From Idiomarina zobellii (GTDB lineage: Bacteria > Pseudomonadota > Gammaproteobacteria > Enterobacterales > Alteromonadaceae): DNA of 64,000 nt. The translations under genes were made by a program, and so were the position numbers. Position 1 is the first letter of the stretch. Every line of letters begins with the position of its first letter. The notes under the pieces are model-generated. The model saw nothing but the letters and a program-made list of their open reading frames with translations, did no database searches and was not told the DNA's origin. The stretch lies in contig NZ_FNCB01000012.1 in the NCBI RefSeq assembly GCF_900100855.1, forward strand, positions 1 through 64,000. Direction: 5' to 3'. Below, piece by piece: positions 27,931 through 38,431 of this stretch.

Positions 27931-28656
27931 ATGTTAGCGGTGCTGAGGTGGTTGTTTTTAGGTGGCTTCATTGTTGTGTTTGGTATCGTTGGCTGCCTGT
28001 TTTGCATTATTCGACCCTTTCACCGAAACAACACGTATCGGTTCGCTCACATTTTTGGGTGGGCGACTCGGGTCTTGGGAGTAAAGATTGAAGTCACTCG
28101 TCATCCGGATATTGAACGTGGCGGGCCTTATGTGTTTGTTTGTAACCACCAGAATAGCTGGGAAATATTCACTATCGCGGCTATGTTGCCGAAGAATACG
28201 GTGACTTTGGGTAAGAAGAGCCTACGCTGGATTCCGTTTTTTGGCTGGCTGTACTGGTTGGCGGGAAATATTCTCATCGACCGGAAAAATGCGGGCAAAG
28301 CACACGGTACAATTGCCCAGACTGCGAATGCGATAAACCAACGTGATATTTCCGTGTGGATGTTCCCTGAAGGTACGCGTAGTTATGGGCGTGGATTGCT
28401 GCCTTTTAAAAATGGTGCTTTTCATACGGCGTTTCGGGCACAGGTAGATGTTGTTCCTGTTTGCGTGTCAGAGCTGCATGGGAAAATTAAAATGAACCGT
28501 TGGAACAATGGTGTATTAAAAGTGGCATTTCTTGAGCCGATTCGCATCGCAAACTACCAGAAAGAGAACTTGCGCGACTTAAGCCGCCACTGCCATGACA
28601 TTATGGACAGCAAAATTAATCAGTTAAACGAACAAGTGAAGAAGGAAAGCGAATGA
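27931..28656 (+). CDS. plsC: 1-acylglycerol-3-phosphate acyltransferase PlsC
   Basis: PlsC acylates lysophosphatidic acid to phosphatidic acid at the inner membrane. The 241-residue protein has an N-terminal membrane helix, the first acyltransferase motif NHQNSWE near residue 71 (HX4E rather than HX4D) and FPEGTRS near 146 for substrate binding. It follows parC as in E. coli. Its TGA overlaps the rraB ATG (ATGA). Confidence 0.93.
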   Translation: MLAVLRWLFLGGFIVVFGIVGCLFCIIRPFHRNNTYRFAHIFGWATRVLGVKIEVTRHPDIERGGPYVFVCNHQNSWEIFTIAAMLPKNTVTLGKKSLRWIPFFGWLYWLAGNILIDRKNAGKAHGTIAQTANAINQRDISVWMFPEGTRSYGRGLLPFKNGAFHTAFRAQVDVVPVCVSELHGKIKMNRWNNGVLKVAFLEPIRIANYQKENLRDLSRHCHDIMDSKINQLNEQVKKESE

Positions 28657-29036
28657 GCCAGTCTCTGAATGAGCTACTTGAGCAAAACGAACAAACGATT
28701 AACGCACTCATCAGTGACGGTGCTGAGCCTGACGTTCTTTATGAGATTGAACACCACCTTGCTTCTACAGACTTTACTAAATTAGAGAAAGCTGCGGTGG
28801 AGCTGGTGAAGCTGGGTTACCATGTTGATGACGCTGACGAATTTGAAGACGAGCAGGGTAAGCGCTGGTTTGCGTTCATCGCTGCGACGGATGCTGAACT
28901 CGATAATAATGTGTTAGCGCGTCAGGTAAGAGAAATTGCGGATGTTGCTGACGAGTGTGACGTTGAGTATGACGGCTGGGGTACCATGCTGGATGACGAT
29001 GAACTGGATGACGAATACGATGATGGAGAGGAGTGA
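28653..29036 (+). CDS. rraB: Ribonuclease E inhibitor RraB
   Basis: RraB binds RNase E and alters degradosome composition and mRNA decay. The 127-residue acidic protein matches E. coli RraB in LYEIEHHLAS, TKLEKAAVELVKLGYHV and DVEYDGWGTM, and ends in a run of Asp and Glu. It starts inside the plsC stop codon (ATGA overlap), so its translation is coupled to plsC. This is not its E. coli location. Confidence 0.9.
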   Translation: MSQSLNELLEQNEQTINALISDGAEPDVLYEIEHHLASTDFTKLEKAAVELVKLGYHVDDADEFEDEQGKRWFAFIAATDAELDNNVLARQVREIADVADECDVEYDGWGTMLDDDELDDEYDDGEE

Positions 29037-29056
29037 TCCTCTCCACCGTCAATTTG

Positions 29057-29494
29057 TTACAGCCCTTTTTCTTTCATCATTTCTCGATACTCTTTACCTA
29101 AAGACTGCTTTTCAGAGTCCTCTAAAACCTTTCCAGCTTTCTGGAAGAACCCTTGTTCCTCGTCTTCCAAATGATGCAGTACTTTATGCTTTAGGTTTTT
29201 AAGGTGTTGCAGCCAACCTGGAGACGACATATCCGTTTTTTCTAAGGCCTCAATAAGCTCGTCAATTTCATGGTGCTCGGCAATGCCATGGCGCGACATC
29301 TCAATAGTTGCGTTATCTTCAATTAAAGGGTTATAGAAATAACGCTCTTCCGCCGCAGCATGTTGTTCCAATTGAGTTTTCAATTGCTGGTAGTACTGCT
29401 CGCGCTCTGGCTCGTTACCTGATGTGTCCAGTAAAAGGTCTAAAAGCTGACGTTGTTTATCATGGTCAACTCGTAGCTCTTCAAAAATAGTCAT
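29057..29494 (-). CDS. Hemerythrin-domain protein
   Basis: The 145-residue protein is a four-helix bundle with the spaced His and Glu ligands of a di-iron hemerythrin: DHDKQ near residue 10, EQHAAAEERYF near 43-53, AEHHEID near 72 and VLHHLEDEEQGFF near 104-116. Such proteins bind oxygen, sense iron or oxygen, or protect against nitric oxide. GGGAG lies before the start. It follows valS on the same strand but is separated by a terminator, so it is probably transcribed alone. Confidence 0.85.
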   Translation of the reverse strand: MTIFEELRVDHDKQRQLLDLLLDTSGNEPEREQYYQQLKTQLEQHAAAEERYFYNPLIEDNATIEMSRHGIAEHHEIDELIEALEKTDMSSPGWLQHLKNLKHKVLHHLEDEEQGFFQKAGKVLEDSEKQSLGKEYREMMKEKGL

Positions 29495-29562
29495 GGCTCT
29501 CTCCCTTGTTATCGGTATAACCGTTGATACGAGCTTATGGCAAAATTAGATTAAGCGCATAC

Positions 29563-29592
29563 AAAAACGCCCAGCTTAATAGCCGGGCGTTT
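29563..29592 (-). terminator. Rho-independent terminator of valS
   Basis: On the minus strand AAACGCCC and GGGCGTTT form an eight-base stem and are followed by a T-run, just after the valS stop at 29609. Confidence 0.85.
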
Positions 29593-29608
29593 GATTATCG
29601 TCAACGTG

Positions 29609-32458
29609 TTAAAGTGCGCTAATTTTTTCCTGCTGCTCTTTCAGCTGGCTTAGCGTTGCCTCAGCTTCAGCAAGCTTTTCACGTTCTTTTGCTATAACAG
29701 CTTCAGGCGCTTTATTAACGAAGTTTTCGTTGCTGAGTTTACCGTTAAGGCGCTGCCATTCTTTCTCAGCCTTTTCAATAGCCTTCTGCAAGCGCTGTAG
29801 CTCAGCGTCCTTGTCAATTAAGCCGGCCATTGGAATGTGCAACTTCAAGCTATCGACCAAGGCCGTCATGCTGGCAGGTGCTTCATCATCGCTATCAATA
29901 AACTCAATAAATTCAAGCTTGGCCAGACTGCTCAGGAAGCTTTCGTTATTCTCTATACGTCCCTTCGCCATAGCGTCGGCGTTCGACAACAATAACGACA
30001 ATGGTTTATTTGGCGATAAGTCCATTTCACCACGAATATTACGGATAGCCAGAATAACACGCTTTAACCATTCCATATCCAGCATGGCTTGCTCATTAAC
30101 CGAGCTTTGTACCTGCGGGAACGGTTGCAGCATAATAGTATCGCCTTCAACGCTCGCTAGCGGCTTGACCCTTTGCCAAATGGTTTCAGTGATGTATGGC
30201 ATAATTGGATGAAGCAAACGCAGAAGCTGTTCCAAAATGCTGACCAAAGTATGGCGGGTACCGCGCTGCTGAACCTCTGTACCATTCTGCAGAACTGGTT
30301 TGGTGAGCTCTAAGTACCAGTCGCAGAATTGGTTCCAGGTGAACTCATAAGCAATGGCTGCGGCCTGGTCAAAACGGTAGCTCTCCAGCGCCTGACGGAA
30401 CTCTTTCACCGTACTGTTAAAGCGCGCGATAATCCATTCGTCAGCCAGTGATAACGTCATTTCACCGCCGCTTTGACCGCAATCGTGTTCTTCTGTGTTC
30501 ATAAGCACGAAGCGGCTGGCATTCCATAGCTTGTTACAGAAGTTACGATAGCCTTCCAGGCGTTTCATGTCCCAGTTGATATCACGGCCGGTTGAAGCCA
30601 ACGCCGTTAGCGTAAAGCGCAGTGCGTCGGTACCATGGGCTGTAATGCCTTCCGGGAATTCTGCGCGAGTACGCTTTTCAATTTTTTCGCGCATTTTCGG
30701 CTGCATCATATTAGCGGTACGCTTGGCGACTAATTCGTCAGCGCTTATGCCGTCAATCATGTCCAGAGGATCCAACACATTCCCCTTGGACTTAGACATT
30801 TTCTGGCCTTCCTCGTCGCGAATAAGACCCGTGACATACACCTTTTTGAAAGGCACTTGAGGTTTACCCTCATCGTCTTTCATGAAGTGCATGGTCATCA
30901 TTATCATGCGGGCAACCCAGAAGAAAATAATGTCAAAACCAGTCACCAACACATCGGTAGGGTGGAAAGTTTTTAAGTCATCGGTGTTCTTCGGCCAGCC
31001 CAGCGTAGAGAATGTCCAAAGTGCTGACGAGAACCAGGTGTCTAAAACATCCTCGTCCTGCTGAAGGGCAGTGTCACCTAAGTTATATTTTTCACGAACT
31101 TCTTCTTCGGTACGGCCGACATAAACATTGCCGCTTTCGTCATACCAAGCCGGTATGCGATGTCCCCACCAAAGTTGACGGGATATACACCAGTCCTGAA
31201 TGTCGCGCATCCAGCTGAAGTACATATTCTCATATTGCTTGGGAACGAACTCGATGCGGCCGTCTTCTACCGCTTCGGTCGCCTGTTTCGCCAACGGCTC
31301 AACACGAACATACCATTGGTCAGTCAGGTGAGGCTCAATAGGCACACCGCCACGGTCACCATAAGGGACTTTGTTGGTATGTTTTTCAATCTTTTCCAAT
31401 AACCCCAGCTCGTCAAATTCAGCAATCAGTTGTCTGCGGGCTTCAAAACGCTCTTTGCCTGCGTATTGGCTCGGTAATGTTCCGTCAAATCCGTCAAGTT
31501 CACTCAGTGCTTCGCCAGTGCTGGTGTATAACCCGGCTTTTTCCATAACGTGAGCAGTGTCATCGAAAATTGATATCATGCCGGTTTGGTGGCGCTTGCC
31601 AATTTCGTAATCGTTAAAGTCGTGAGCTGGCGTCACTTTTACGCAGCCGGTACCAAATTCGCTATCAACATGATGGTCGGCGACGATAGGAATACGACGG
31701 TTTACGATAGGCAGATTAATGTGCTTGCCGACTAAACGTCCAAAGCGCTCATCGTCTGGGTGAACAGCCACGCAGACATCACCCAGCATGGTTTCTGGTC
31801 GCGTCGTCGCAACAACTAAATGGTCTTTGCCGTCTTCGGTTTTCTCACCGTCAGCAAGTGGGTAGCGTAAGTACCAAATAGAGCCCTGTTGTTCTTTGTT
31901 TTCGACTTCCAGGTCTGAAATGGCGGTTTGCAATGCCGGATCCCAGTTGACCAGTCGTTTGCCGCGATAAATTAAGTTTTCTTCATGTAGCTTCACAAAC
32001 ACTTCGCGAACGGCGTCGGACAGGCCTTCGTCCATGGTAAAACGCTCGCGATCCCAGTCTACAGAATCGCCTAAACGACGCATTTGCTGAGTAATAGTAC
32101 CGCCGGACTGATGTTTCCATTCCCAAATTTTATCAATGAAGGCTTCTCGACCTAGCTCTTGCCGTGTTTGATTTTGGGCCGCCAGTTGGCGCTCCACCAC
32201 CATTTGTGTAGCAATGCCCGCATGGTCTGAGCCGACCTGCCACAAGGTATTTTTACCATCCATACGCTGATAACGAATAAGCGTATCCATGATGGTGTGT
32301 TGAAACGCATGGCCCATATGCAGACTGCCGGTCACATTGGGCGGCGGGATCATAATGGAGTAAGAGTCACCTTGGCCGCTAGGCTTGAAGTACCCTTTTT
32401 CTTCCCATTGTTGGTAAAGGTTTTGCTCTATATCTGCAGGGGAATATGTTTTATCCAT
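29609..32458 (-). CDS. valS: Valyl-tRNA synthetase
   Basis: ValS charges tRNA-Val and edits threonine mischarging. The 949-residue class I synthetase has the HIGH-type motif in [14 protein letters not shown] near residue 39 and [12 protein letters not shown] near 554. The CP1 editing domain contains [10 protein letters not shown] and the C-terminal coiled coil starts near 880. It lies in the pepA-holC-valS order of E. coli, seven bases after holC. Confidence 0.98.
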   Translation of the reverse strand: MDKTYSPADIEQNLYQQWEEKGYFKPSGQGDSYSIMIPPPNVTGSLHMGHAFQHTIMDTLIRYQRMDGKNTLWQVGSDHAGIATQMVVERQLAAQNQTRQELGREAFIDKIWEWKHQSGGTITQQMRRLGDSVDWDRERFTMDEGLSDAVREVFVKLHEENLIYRGKRLVNWDPALQTAISDLEVENKEQQGSIWYLRYPLADGEKTEDGKDHLVVATTRPETMLGDVCVAVHPDDERFGRLVGKHINLPIVNRRIPIVADHHVDSEFGTGCVKVTPAHDFNDYEIGKRHQTGMISIFDDTAHVMEKAGLYTSTGEALSELDGFDGTLPSQYAGKERFEARRQLIAEFDELGLLEKIEKHTNKVPYGDRGGVPIEPHLTDQWYVRVEPLAKQATEAVEDGRIEFVPKQYENMYFSWMRDIQDWCISRQLWWGHRIPAWYDESGNVYVGRTEEEVREKYNLGDTALQQDEDVLDTWFSSALWTFSTLGWPKNTDDLKTFHPTDVLVTGFDIIFFWVARMIMMTMHFMKDDEGKPQVPFKKVYVTGLIRDEEGQKMSKSKGNVLDPLDMIDGISADELVAKRTANMMQPKMREKIEKRTRAEFPEGITAHGTDALRFTLTALASTGRDINWDMKRLEGYRNFCNKLWNASRFVLMNTEEHDCGQSGGEMTLSLADEWIIARFNSTVKEFRQALESYRFDQAAAIAYEFTWNQFCDWYLELTKPVLQNGTEVQQRGTRHTLVSILEQLLRLLHPIMPYITETIWQRVKPLASVEGDTIMLQPFPQVQSSVNEQAMLDMEWLKRVILAIRNIRGEMDLSPNKPLSLLLSNADAMAKGRIENNESFLSSLAKLEFIEFIDSDDEAPASMTALVDSLKLHIPMAGLIDKDAELQRLQKAIEKAEKEWQRLNGKLSNENFVNKAPEAVIAKEREKLAEAEATLSQLKEQQEKISAL

Positions 32459-32465
32459 AATGACC

Positions 32466-32915
32466 TTACTTCTGTTCGGATATCAGGGGTACGGTGTGCA
32501 TTTGGCAACCGCGAGCCCGGTAATGTTTGTAACGTTCTCTGGCAACTGCTTTGCCGTCATCTGACACTGGCACAATGTCGTACAGTTGCTGACTTTGTTG
32601 CGCCTGTACGGGTACTTCATTGGCTAAATTGAATAGCGCATAACCCGGTCTACTTGAGCCTGGCTCCGTTTGTGGCCAACCAATTTCAACCGGAGCACCG
32701 GTAGAGGCGCCTTCGCCGACTAAGTTGTGCGGAATGAAAGCATCAGCAGGACGCTGCCATAGCAGTTCATCCAGAGCTTCTGCCTGGGCTTGACTTTGAG
32801 CCCAGACACGCAATCGCTTATGTTTTCTGTACAGTTCAGCGATCTTATCGCAAATTAACGCATTTTGCTCATCCTCTGATGCTTCCGGCATCAGAAAAAA
32901 CGTAGCTGAGGGCAT
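32466..32915 (-). CDS. holC: DNA polymerase III chi subunit HolC
   Basis: Chi connects the clamp loader to single-strand binding protein. The 149-residue protein starts [11 protein letters not shown] and contains [36 protein letters not shown] and FNLANEVP, all family blocks. It starts one base after the pepA stop and is followed closely by valS, a conserved arrangement. Confidence 0.94.
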   Translation of the reverse strand: MPSATFFLMPEASEDEQNALICDKIAELYRKHKRLRVWAQSQAQAEALDELLWQRPADAFIPHNLVGEGASTGAPVEIGWPQTEPGSSRPGYALFNLANEVPVQAQQSQQLYDIVPVSDDGKAVARERYKHYRARGCQMHTVPLISEQK

Positions 32916-32916
32916 A

Positions 32917-34422
32917 TTATTCGGTAGCCTCGCTCGAGCAACGGTTAATTAAGAACTGAGTCAATAAAGGCACCGGGCGTCCCGTTGAACCTTTTTCTTT
33001 ACCACCTTGCCAAGCTGTGCCGGCGATATCCATGTGAGCCCAGTTGTACTTTTTGGTGAAGCGCGACAGGAAGCAAGCCGCAGTGATAGTGCCCGCTTCG
33101 CGGCCGCCTATGTTCGCCATGTCCGCAAAAGGACTGTCCAACATCGATTGGTACTCGTCCCATAACGGCATACGCCAGGCTTTATCGCCGCTTTGCTGGG
33201 CTGCGTTTAACACTTCGTGTGCCAGTGGGTTGTGCTGACTGAGCACCGCAGAAGCGTGACTGCCCAGAGCGATAACGCAGGCGCCTGTCAGTGTTGCCAA
33301 GTCGATAACAGAGTCTGGCTCAAAACGTTCAACGTAAGTTAGTGTATCGCACAGTACCAGGCGGCCTTCCGCGTCAGTATTGAGGACTTCTACGGTTTGT
33401 CCGCTCATGGTTGTGAGAATGTCGCCGGGGCGATAGGCCTTGCCGTCCGGCATGTTTTCACAACCAGCGACTGCACCAATAACATTTACAGGCAGTTGTA
33501 GTTCGGCCAACGCTTGCATAGCACCCAGTACGCCGGCTGCACCGCCCATATCGTATTTCATTTCGTCCATGTTGGCGGACGGCTTAATTGAAATACCACC
33601 GGAATCGAATGTCAGGCCTTTACCAACAAGAACAATGGGCGCTTGGTCATCAGGCGCACCTTTATAATGCATTAGAGTCAGCACTGACTCATGCTCAGAA
33701 CCTCGACCAACGGCTAAATAAGCATTCATACCGAGCTTTTCCATCTCGGCTTCTTCAACCGTCGTGACGCTCAGGTTATCGTAGCCCTCTGCCATTTTTT
33801 CGGCCTGCTCGGCCAGGTAACGAGGTGTACAAATGTTCGGTGGCATATTTGCCACATTTCGGCATACATCCATGCCCGCTGATACTGCTAGCCCATGTTG
33901 AACCGCTTGTTCACCCAAAGTAAGTTCTTTGCGGCTCGGAACGTTGAAGATTAACTTGCGAAGCGGGCGGCGGGGCTCTTCCTTCTTGCTTTTGAGCTCG
34001 TTAAAGTTATATAAAGCTGCCCGGGCGGCTTCAACGGCCTGTCTAACTTTCCAGTAGGTATCACGACCCTTTACGTGTAGCTCGCTTAGAAAGCATACCG
34101 CTTCCATCGAGCCGGTTTCATTTAACGTGTTAATAGTACGCGCAATAATTTGGCGGTACTGTCGCTCGTCAAGTTCACGCTCTTTACCGCAACCAACCAG
34201 TAATACCCGTTCAGCTAAAATGTTTGGAACATGATGCAATAAAAGAACTTGTCCAGACTTACCTTCTAAATCACCACGGCGCAATAAATTGCTTAAATAG
34301 CCATCACTGACTTTGTCCAGCTGTTCAGCCACACCAGATAATCGGCGGGGTTCAAAGACACCTACGACAATACACGCAGAACGTTGTTTTTCCGGATTAC
34401 CACTTTTGACGCTGAACTCCAT
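32917..34422 (-). CDS. pepA: Leucyl aminopeptidase PepA (M17)
   Basis: PepA is a di-zinc or di-manganese cytosolic aminopeptidase. In E. coli it also binds DNA in Xer recombination and carAB control. The 501-residue protein has [17 protein letters not shown] near 262, [15 protein letters not shown] near 285 and the signature [12 protein letters not shown] near 347, which holds metal ligands. It is divergent from lptF, as in E. coli. Confidence 0.97.
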   Translation of the reverse strand: MEFSVKSGNPEKQRSACIVVGVFEPRRLSGVAEQLDKVSDGYLSNLLRRGDLEGKSGQVLLLHHVPNILAERVLLVGCGKERELDERQYRQIIARTINTLNETGSMEAVCFLSELHVKGRDTYWKVRQAVEAARAALYNFNELKSKKEEPRRPLRKLIFNVPSRKELTLGEQAVQHGLAVSAGMDVCRNVANMPPNICTPRYLAEQAEKMAEGYDNLSVTTVEEAEMEKLGMNAYLAVGRGSEHESVLTLMHYKGAPDDQAPIVLVGKGLTFDSGGISIKPSANMDEMKYDMGGAAGVLGAMQALAELQLPVNVIGAVAGCENMPDGKAYRPGDILTTMSGQTVEVLNTDAEGRLVLCDTLTYVERFEPDSVIDLATLTGACVIALGSHASAVLSQHNPLAHEVLNAAQQSGDKAWRMPLWDEYQSMLDSPFADMANIGGREAGTITAACFLSRFTKKYNWAHMDIAGTAWQGGKEKGSTGRPVPLLTQFLINRCSSEATE

Positions 34423-34557
34423 GACAGTGCTCCTGTTTCAGGTGGCTTTAATGCCTGCTATAGTTTAGCTCTTAAGACATTTTGTTGTTAAAATAACAAG
34501 TTTACTTAAAAATCGCAGCTATTCCAGTAAAAACCTAAGTTACATGAGTGAACATTA

Positions 34558-35664
34558 GTGCGCATATTTCGGTATTTAATCAGTGAAACACTAAAGTCGC
34601 AGCTTGCTGTGCTCTTTATTCTGATGGCTATTTTTGTCAGTCAGAAATTTGTACGTGTGTTGTCCGATGCCTCTGAGGGAGATATTCCCGGCAGTGTTAT
34701 TTTTCAATTGTTGTCGCTGAATTTACCGGCACTGCTGGCTTTAATTCTTCCTTTGAGTTTATTTTTAGGCATTTTGCTGGCCCATGGACGTATCTACGCT
34801 GACAACGAAATGACTATTTTGCACGCCTGTGGTGTCAGCGAGTGGTATGTTACTAGGGTGACTCTGGTCTTGTCGCTGGTATTGGCATTAGTGACTGGGG
34901 CGCTGACTTTATGGGCGGTGCCCTGGGCGCTTGAGCAAGAGCAGCAAGTTGAAGAAAAAGCTCGTTCGGATAGCGGCTTGACGGCGTTAATGCCGGGGCG
35001 CTTCCAGCAAGCCAGTAACCAAAAGGCGGTTATCTTTGTTCAAGACGTGAATGAAGAAGGCGAGTTGCAAGAAGTTTTTGTTGCGCAACATAGTCACGAA
35101 GGCAATGAGCTACGTGCGGGCAGTGTCGTTATGGCGAAGACTGGACGTGTTATTAGCGAAGACAGCGGTTCTCAGTGGCTGGAACTGGGAGAGGGAAACC
35201 GCTATGCCGGTGACCAAAGTAGCTATCAGACGATGACCTTCGATAATTATCGCCTACAAATAAAAGAGCAGGAAGCCGACGGTCAGGCACGAAAACTGGA
35301 AAATTACTCTACGCTGGAGTTATTAGAAACTCCGGGGAATGCGGCTGTAGCAGAGTTTCAATGGCGTATTGCTATTCCTTTGGCAATGCCGTTATTAACG
35401 TTAATTGCGGTGCCGCTTAGTCGCGTAAATCCAAGGCAGGGCAAGTTTGCGCGAATGGCTCCGGCTTTCTTGATCTACCTTGGTTACTTTCTGGTGTTAA
35501 TGGCCGCTAAGGCCGCAGTGCGAGATGGCGTGATACCGTCGGTAATAGGCCTTTGGTGGATCCATTTTATTTTGCTGATATTCGGCTTTATTTTAATCGG
35601 TAAAGGTAGGCCGTTGGGCTTGAAGCTCTTGTCACGTTTTAGTGTCCGGAATAAGCGGGGTTAA
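34558..35664 (+). CDS. lptF: LPS export permease LptF
   Basis: LptF is one of the two membrane subunits of the LptB2FG transporter that extracts LPS from the inner membrane. The 368-residue protein starts at GTG with RIFRYLISETLKSQLAVLFIL, has three N-terminal and three C-terminal membrane helices and a periplasmic beta-jellyroll between them. lptG follows after two bases. pepA is divergent. Confidence 0.95.
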   Translation: MRIFRYLISETLKSQLAVLFILMAIFVSQKFVRVLSDASEGDIPGSVIFQLLSLNLPALLALILPLSLFLGILLAHGRIYADNEMTILHACGVSEWYVTRVTLVLSLVLALVTGALTLWAVPWALEQEQQVEEKARSDSGLTALMPGRFQQASNQKAVIFVQDVNEEGELQEVFVAQHSHEGNELRAGSVVMAKTGRVISEDSGSQWLELGEGNRYAGDQSSYQTMTFDNYRLQIKEQEADGQARKLENYSTLELLETPGNAAVAEFQWRIAIPLAMPLLTLIAVPLSRVNPRQGKFARMAPAFLIYLGYFLVLMAAKAAVRDGVIPSVIGLWWIHFILLIFGFILIGKGRPLGLKLLSRFSVRNKRG

Positions 35665-35666
35665 CG

Positions 35667-36737
35667 ATGTTAAGTATTCTGGATAAATACATTGGCCTGA
35701 CGGTACTAAAAACCTCATTAATGAGTTTGGCGGTACTGACCGGATTGTCTTCGCTGATTCGTTTTGTTGAACAGTTAAAGGCCGTTGGCCGGGGAAACTA
35801 CGATACCCTGGATGCGGCGTTATTTGTTTTTTACAGCTTACCGCGTGACGTGGAATTATTTTTCCCTATGGCGGCGCTACTTGGCGGCTTGATTGGTGTC
35901 GGTATGCTGGCGAGCAACTCTGAGCTCGTTGTTATGCTTGCTGCCGGCCGTTCGCGACTGAATATTATCGCCGCTGTTATGAAAGTCGCCATTATTATGA
36001 TGGTTGCCGTAATGGCGATTGGTGAATGGGTTGCCCCACCTATGGAGTCCAAAGGTCGTGCAATTCGCTCACAGGAAATTTCTGGTGGTAGCTTAATTTC
36101 GGCTCAGCAGGGTGTTTGGGCAAAGGACGGTTCTGACTTTATCCATATTGGCGAAGTGGAAGACACCGGGCGCCTTAATAACGTTATTATTTATGACTTT
36201 GATGAGAACCGTGAACTTCAAAAAGCAACCTACGCCCAAACTGCGCTGTTTACTAACGGCGCATGGCGTATGCAGGATGTTGTTATTACAGAATTGAGCG
36301 CAAGTCGTGTCAGCTCAACTCGAAAAAACAGTGTGCAGTGGCAGTCGACGTTAACGCCGGATAAGTTAGGCGTCGTAACTATTAAGCCTGAATCTTTGTC
36401 GGTTTCTGGTTTGTTGGATTACCTGAATTACCTGGAGCTTAATCAGCAATCTGCCAAGCGCTATGAGCTCGCTTTATGGCGTAAGCTGCTTGCTCCAGTA
36501 ACGGTTGCGGTTATGTTATTGGTTGCATTGTCCTTTATTTTTGGACCGCTTCGCTCAACAACTATGGGGGCTCGTATTTTGATGGGAGTCATTACCGGTT
36601 TCGGCTTTCATGTCAGTAATGAGATATTCGGACCCTTAGCGCAGGTGTATCAAGTTCCCGCTTTCCTTGGCGCGTTACTACCCAGTATTGTATTTGCGGC
36701 TCTTGCTGTGTACTTTATGCAGAAGAAAGCAGGGTAA
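35667..36737 (+). CDS. lptG: LPS export permease LptG
   Basis: LptG is the second permease of the LPS transporter. The 356-residue product begins LSILDKYIGLTVLKTSL and shares the LptF layout, with six membrane helices and a periplasmic domain (about residues 135-265, with GVWAKDGSDFIHIGEVED). The C-terminal helices include FGPLRSTTMGARILMG. It ends before a stem-loop that also covers the end of the convergent RDD gene. Confidence 0.95.
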   Translation: MLSILDKYIGLTVLKTSLMSLAVLTGLSSLIRFVEQLKAVGRGNYDTLDAALFVFYSLPRDVELFFPMAALLGGLIGVGMLASNSELVVMLAAGRSRLNIIAAVMKVAIIMMVAVMAIGEWVAPPMESKGRAIRSQEISGGSLISAQQGVWAKDGSDFIHIGEVEDTGRLNNVIIYDFDENRELQKATYAQTALFTNGAWRMQDVVITELSASRVSSTRKNSVQWQSTLTPDKLGVVTIKPESLSVSGLLDYLNYLELNQQSAKRYELALWRKLLAPVTVAVMLLVALSFIFGPLRSTTMGARILMGVITGFGFHVSNEIFGPLAQVYQVPAFLGALLPSIVFAALAVYFMQKKAG

Positions 36738-36744
36738 TAAAGGC

Positions 36745-36774
36745 ACTGGAGCGAGCCCTAAAGCTCGTTCCAGT
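36745..36774. terminator. Stem-loop between lptG and the RDD gene
   Basis: ACTGGAGCGAGC and GCTCGTTCCAGT form a 12-base stem with one mismatch and a CCTAAA loop, between convergent genes and over the last codons of the RDD gene. The T-tract is weak on both sides, so termination is likely but not certain. Confidence 0.6.
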
Positions 36775-37267
36775 AAAATAGCTGATTAGCTTCTTTCGAT
36801 AAGGTCACAACTTCAGTACCTGCTGCATAGTCATGCCAGGCTCGGCGATTTTTAAAGTCAACTAAAACCCATAGGTTCCCAAGCCCCGCACAGCAAGTCA
36901 GCAGTCGAATAATGGTTTGCTTTAATGTTAAGCGACTGCCATCACGATTTTGTAACTTTAGACGCCAGGCTCTCATACCAATGGTTTGACCCGAGCGCTT
37001 CCAGAACCAGCCAAAGAAGAGAGTTAATACACTGATTAAGTAGATGCTGTACCAGGGCCCCTGGGCAAGCCATCCGGCATGATCCATTTCTTCACTGAGC
37101 TCGACCCAATTCAGAGCAGTTAAGGTTGCCGCAAAGCCTAACGCCAGCGCTGAGGAGAGCATGATAATAGCGACAGCCACTAAAAAATCGTATACCCAGG
37201 CGGCTAAGCGACGGAGGAAACCAGCGCTTGGAAAACTGGCGTGTAATTCTTGAGCGTTTAATGTCAT
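36758..37267 (-). CDS. RDD-family membrane protein
   Basis: The 169-residue protein has the RDD domain: ASFPSAGFLRRLAAWVYDFLVA with Arg and Asp in the first helix (near residues 18-29), a second helix ending LGFAATLTALNWV, and the conserved block GQTIGMRAWRLKLQNRDGSRLT near 103-123. RDD proteins are small inner-membrane proteins, some implicated in ion exchange; the function here is unknown. It is convergent with lptG. Confidence 0.85.
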   Translation of the reverse strand: MTLNAQELHASFPSAGFLRRLAAWVYDFLVAVAIIMLSSALALGFAATLTALNWVELSEEMDHAGWLAQGPWYSIYLISVLTLFFGWFWKRSGQTIGMRAWRLKLQNRDGSRLTLKQTIIRLLTCCAGLGNLWVLVDFKNRRAWHDYAAGTEVVTLSKEANQLFYWNEL

Positions 37268-37434
37268 TGTAGAGAGTTCTCTGTTATCGATGGCGTTATA
37301 TTAACACGGAGGATACCGGCTGACATTAACTCCCGATTACAAGCAATATGGTTAATGAATCATCAGTCAGTGCGGTGAAAACCACTTTTCGATAATTTTC
37401 GCTTGATTAGCTAAGTATCGCGGGTATAATCCCG

Positions 37435-37440
37435 ACCCGT
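37435..37440 (+). promoter_or_regulatory. Likely -10 element of the tRNA-Leu promoter
   Basis: A perfect TATAAT sits 35 bases before the tRNA within CGGGTATAATCCCG. The following CCCGACCCG is a GC-rich discriminator of the kind seen at stable-RNA promoters under stringent control. I do not see a good -35 box at the standard distance. Confidence 0.5.
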
Positions 37441-37474
37441 TACCTTCCTTGGTAACTTCACCTCGCAAGAAATG

Positions 37475-37558
37475 GCGCTGTGGTGGAATTGGTAGACACG
37501 CCTGATTCAAAATCAGGTTCCTTCGGGAGTGACGGTTCAAGTCCGTCCAGCGCCACCA
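37475..37558 (+). tRNA. tRNA-Leu (CAA anticodon)
   Basis: The 84 bases fold as a class II tRNA. The acceptor stem pairs GGCGCTG with CAGCGCC and is followed by A and an encoded CCA. The anticodon stem CCTGA/TCAGG encloses loop TTCAAAA (anticodon CAA), there is a short variable arm (TTCCTTCGGGAGT region), and the T-loop is GGTTCAAGTCC. The long-variable-arm class and CAA anticodon identify a leucine tRNA that reads UUG. Confidence 0.96.
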
Positions 37559-37744
37559 TAATAAACCTCTTATTACCCTTACTCGCTTTCAGCCATTTGA
37601 GAGTCGATTTCGCGATCCTGTTTAAAAAAAATTTAAAAACTGATTGATCCTGCTTAACGCTTTCTTTACATTTACCATTATGGCTTAACTAAGCCTATGT
37701 AATAAAAATGTTGATTTGGCTCAAGGCCTCTGAGGGAAAGTATT

Positions 37745-38431
37745 ATGAAAAAATGGATCGTTGCACCACTAGCCGCTGTTGTACTGAGTGCGTGTATGTC
37801 TACTTCAAATGAAAACGCCGCGACTTTAGACAGAAACCAGGCCGTCGCTGATCTTTCTGTGCAAATGGAAGAGCTCGGGTTTAACCGTGTTGAAATTCAG
37901 CCGGGTGTCGATGAATTCTTAAATATCTGTGCTTCTATCCTGGAGCGCCAATACAACGTGATGGGTGAGTATCGTACTCAGACGGAAAACTACGTTGATG
38001 TACAAGCATTTTTGACGGCTCATCAAGGGAAATCTGAAGAAGAGCTGAGAGCGGCGATTATTGCATTTGACGAAAAAGCAGAGACTGAAGATGACAAAAT
38101 TGGTCCAAAGCTCGCAGCCTACAATTCAGCAATCGAAGGTGTATCTGAGCAAAATACTAAATTAGCGACTGACATCACCGTGCAATTAGCGCAAGCAGCT
38201 ATCATTTTAAGTGAGCACTCTACCACTGTCGCTAAAGCTGGCAGTTTAGGTATGGTGTCAGGGTGGATGAGCGGTAACGAACAGAACGCCGATAATAACC
38301 TTGGCTTGGCTATTCTACGCGCAAAAGATCAAATCGATTTAGCATCGGATGCCAACGAAATTATTACGCTAGAGCAAGAAACCATTGAAGCCATTAATGC
38401 GCTTCAAGACGAGTTAGAAGCTAAAGGGTAA
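37745..38431 (+). CDS. Lipoprotein, first gene of the envelope operon
   Basis: The 228-residue protein has a lipoprotein signal (MKKWIVAPLAAVVLSAC, lipobox LSAC) and then a largely helical, acidic body with possible coiled coils near the end (DANEIITLEQETIEAINAL). GAGGGAAAG lies before the ATG. Residue +2 after the lipid Cys is Met, so outer-membrane sorting is expected. I do not recognise the family. Its TAA shares an A with the next start. It opens a run of eight exported proteins, which suggests a structural or tethering role. Confidence 0.75.
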   Translation: MKKWIVAPLAAVVLSACMSTSNENAATLDRNQAVADLSVQMEELGFNRVEIQPGVDEFLNICASILERQYNVMGEYRTQTENYVDVQAFLTAHQGKSEEELRAAIIAFDEKAETEDDKIGPKLAAYNSAIEGVSEQNTKLATDITVQLAQAAIILSEHSTTVAKAGSLGMVSGWMSGNEQNADNNLGLAILRAKDQIDLASDANEIITLEQETIEAINALQDELEAKG

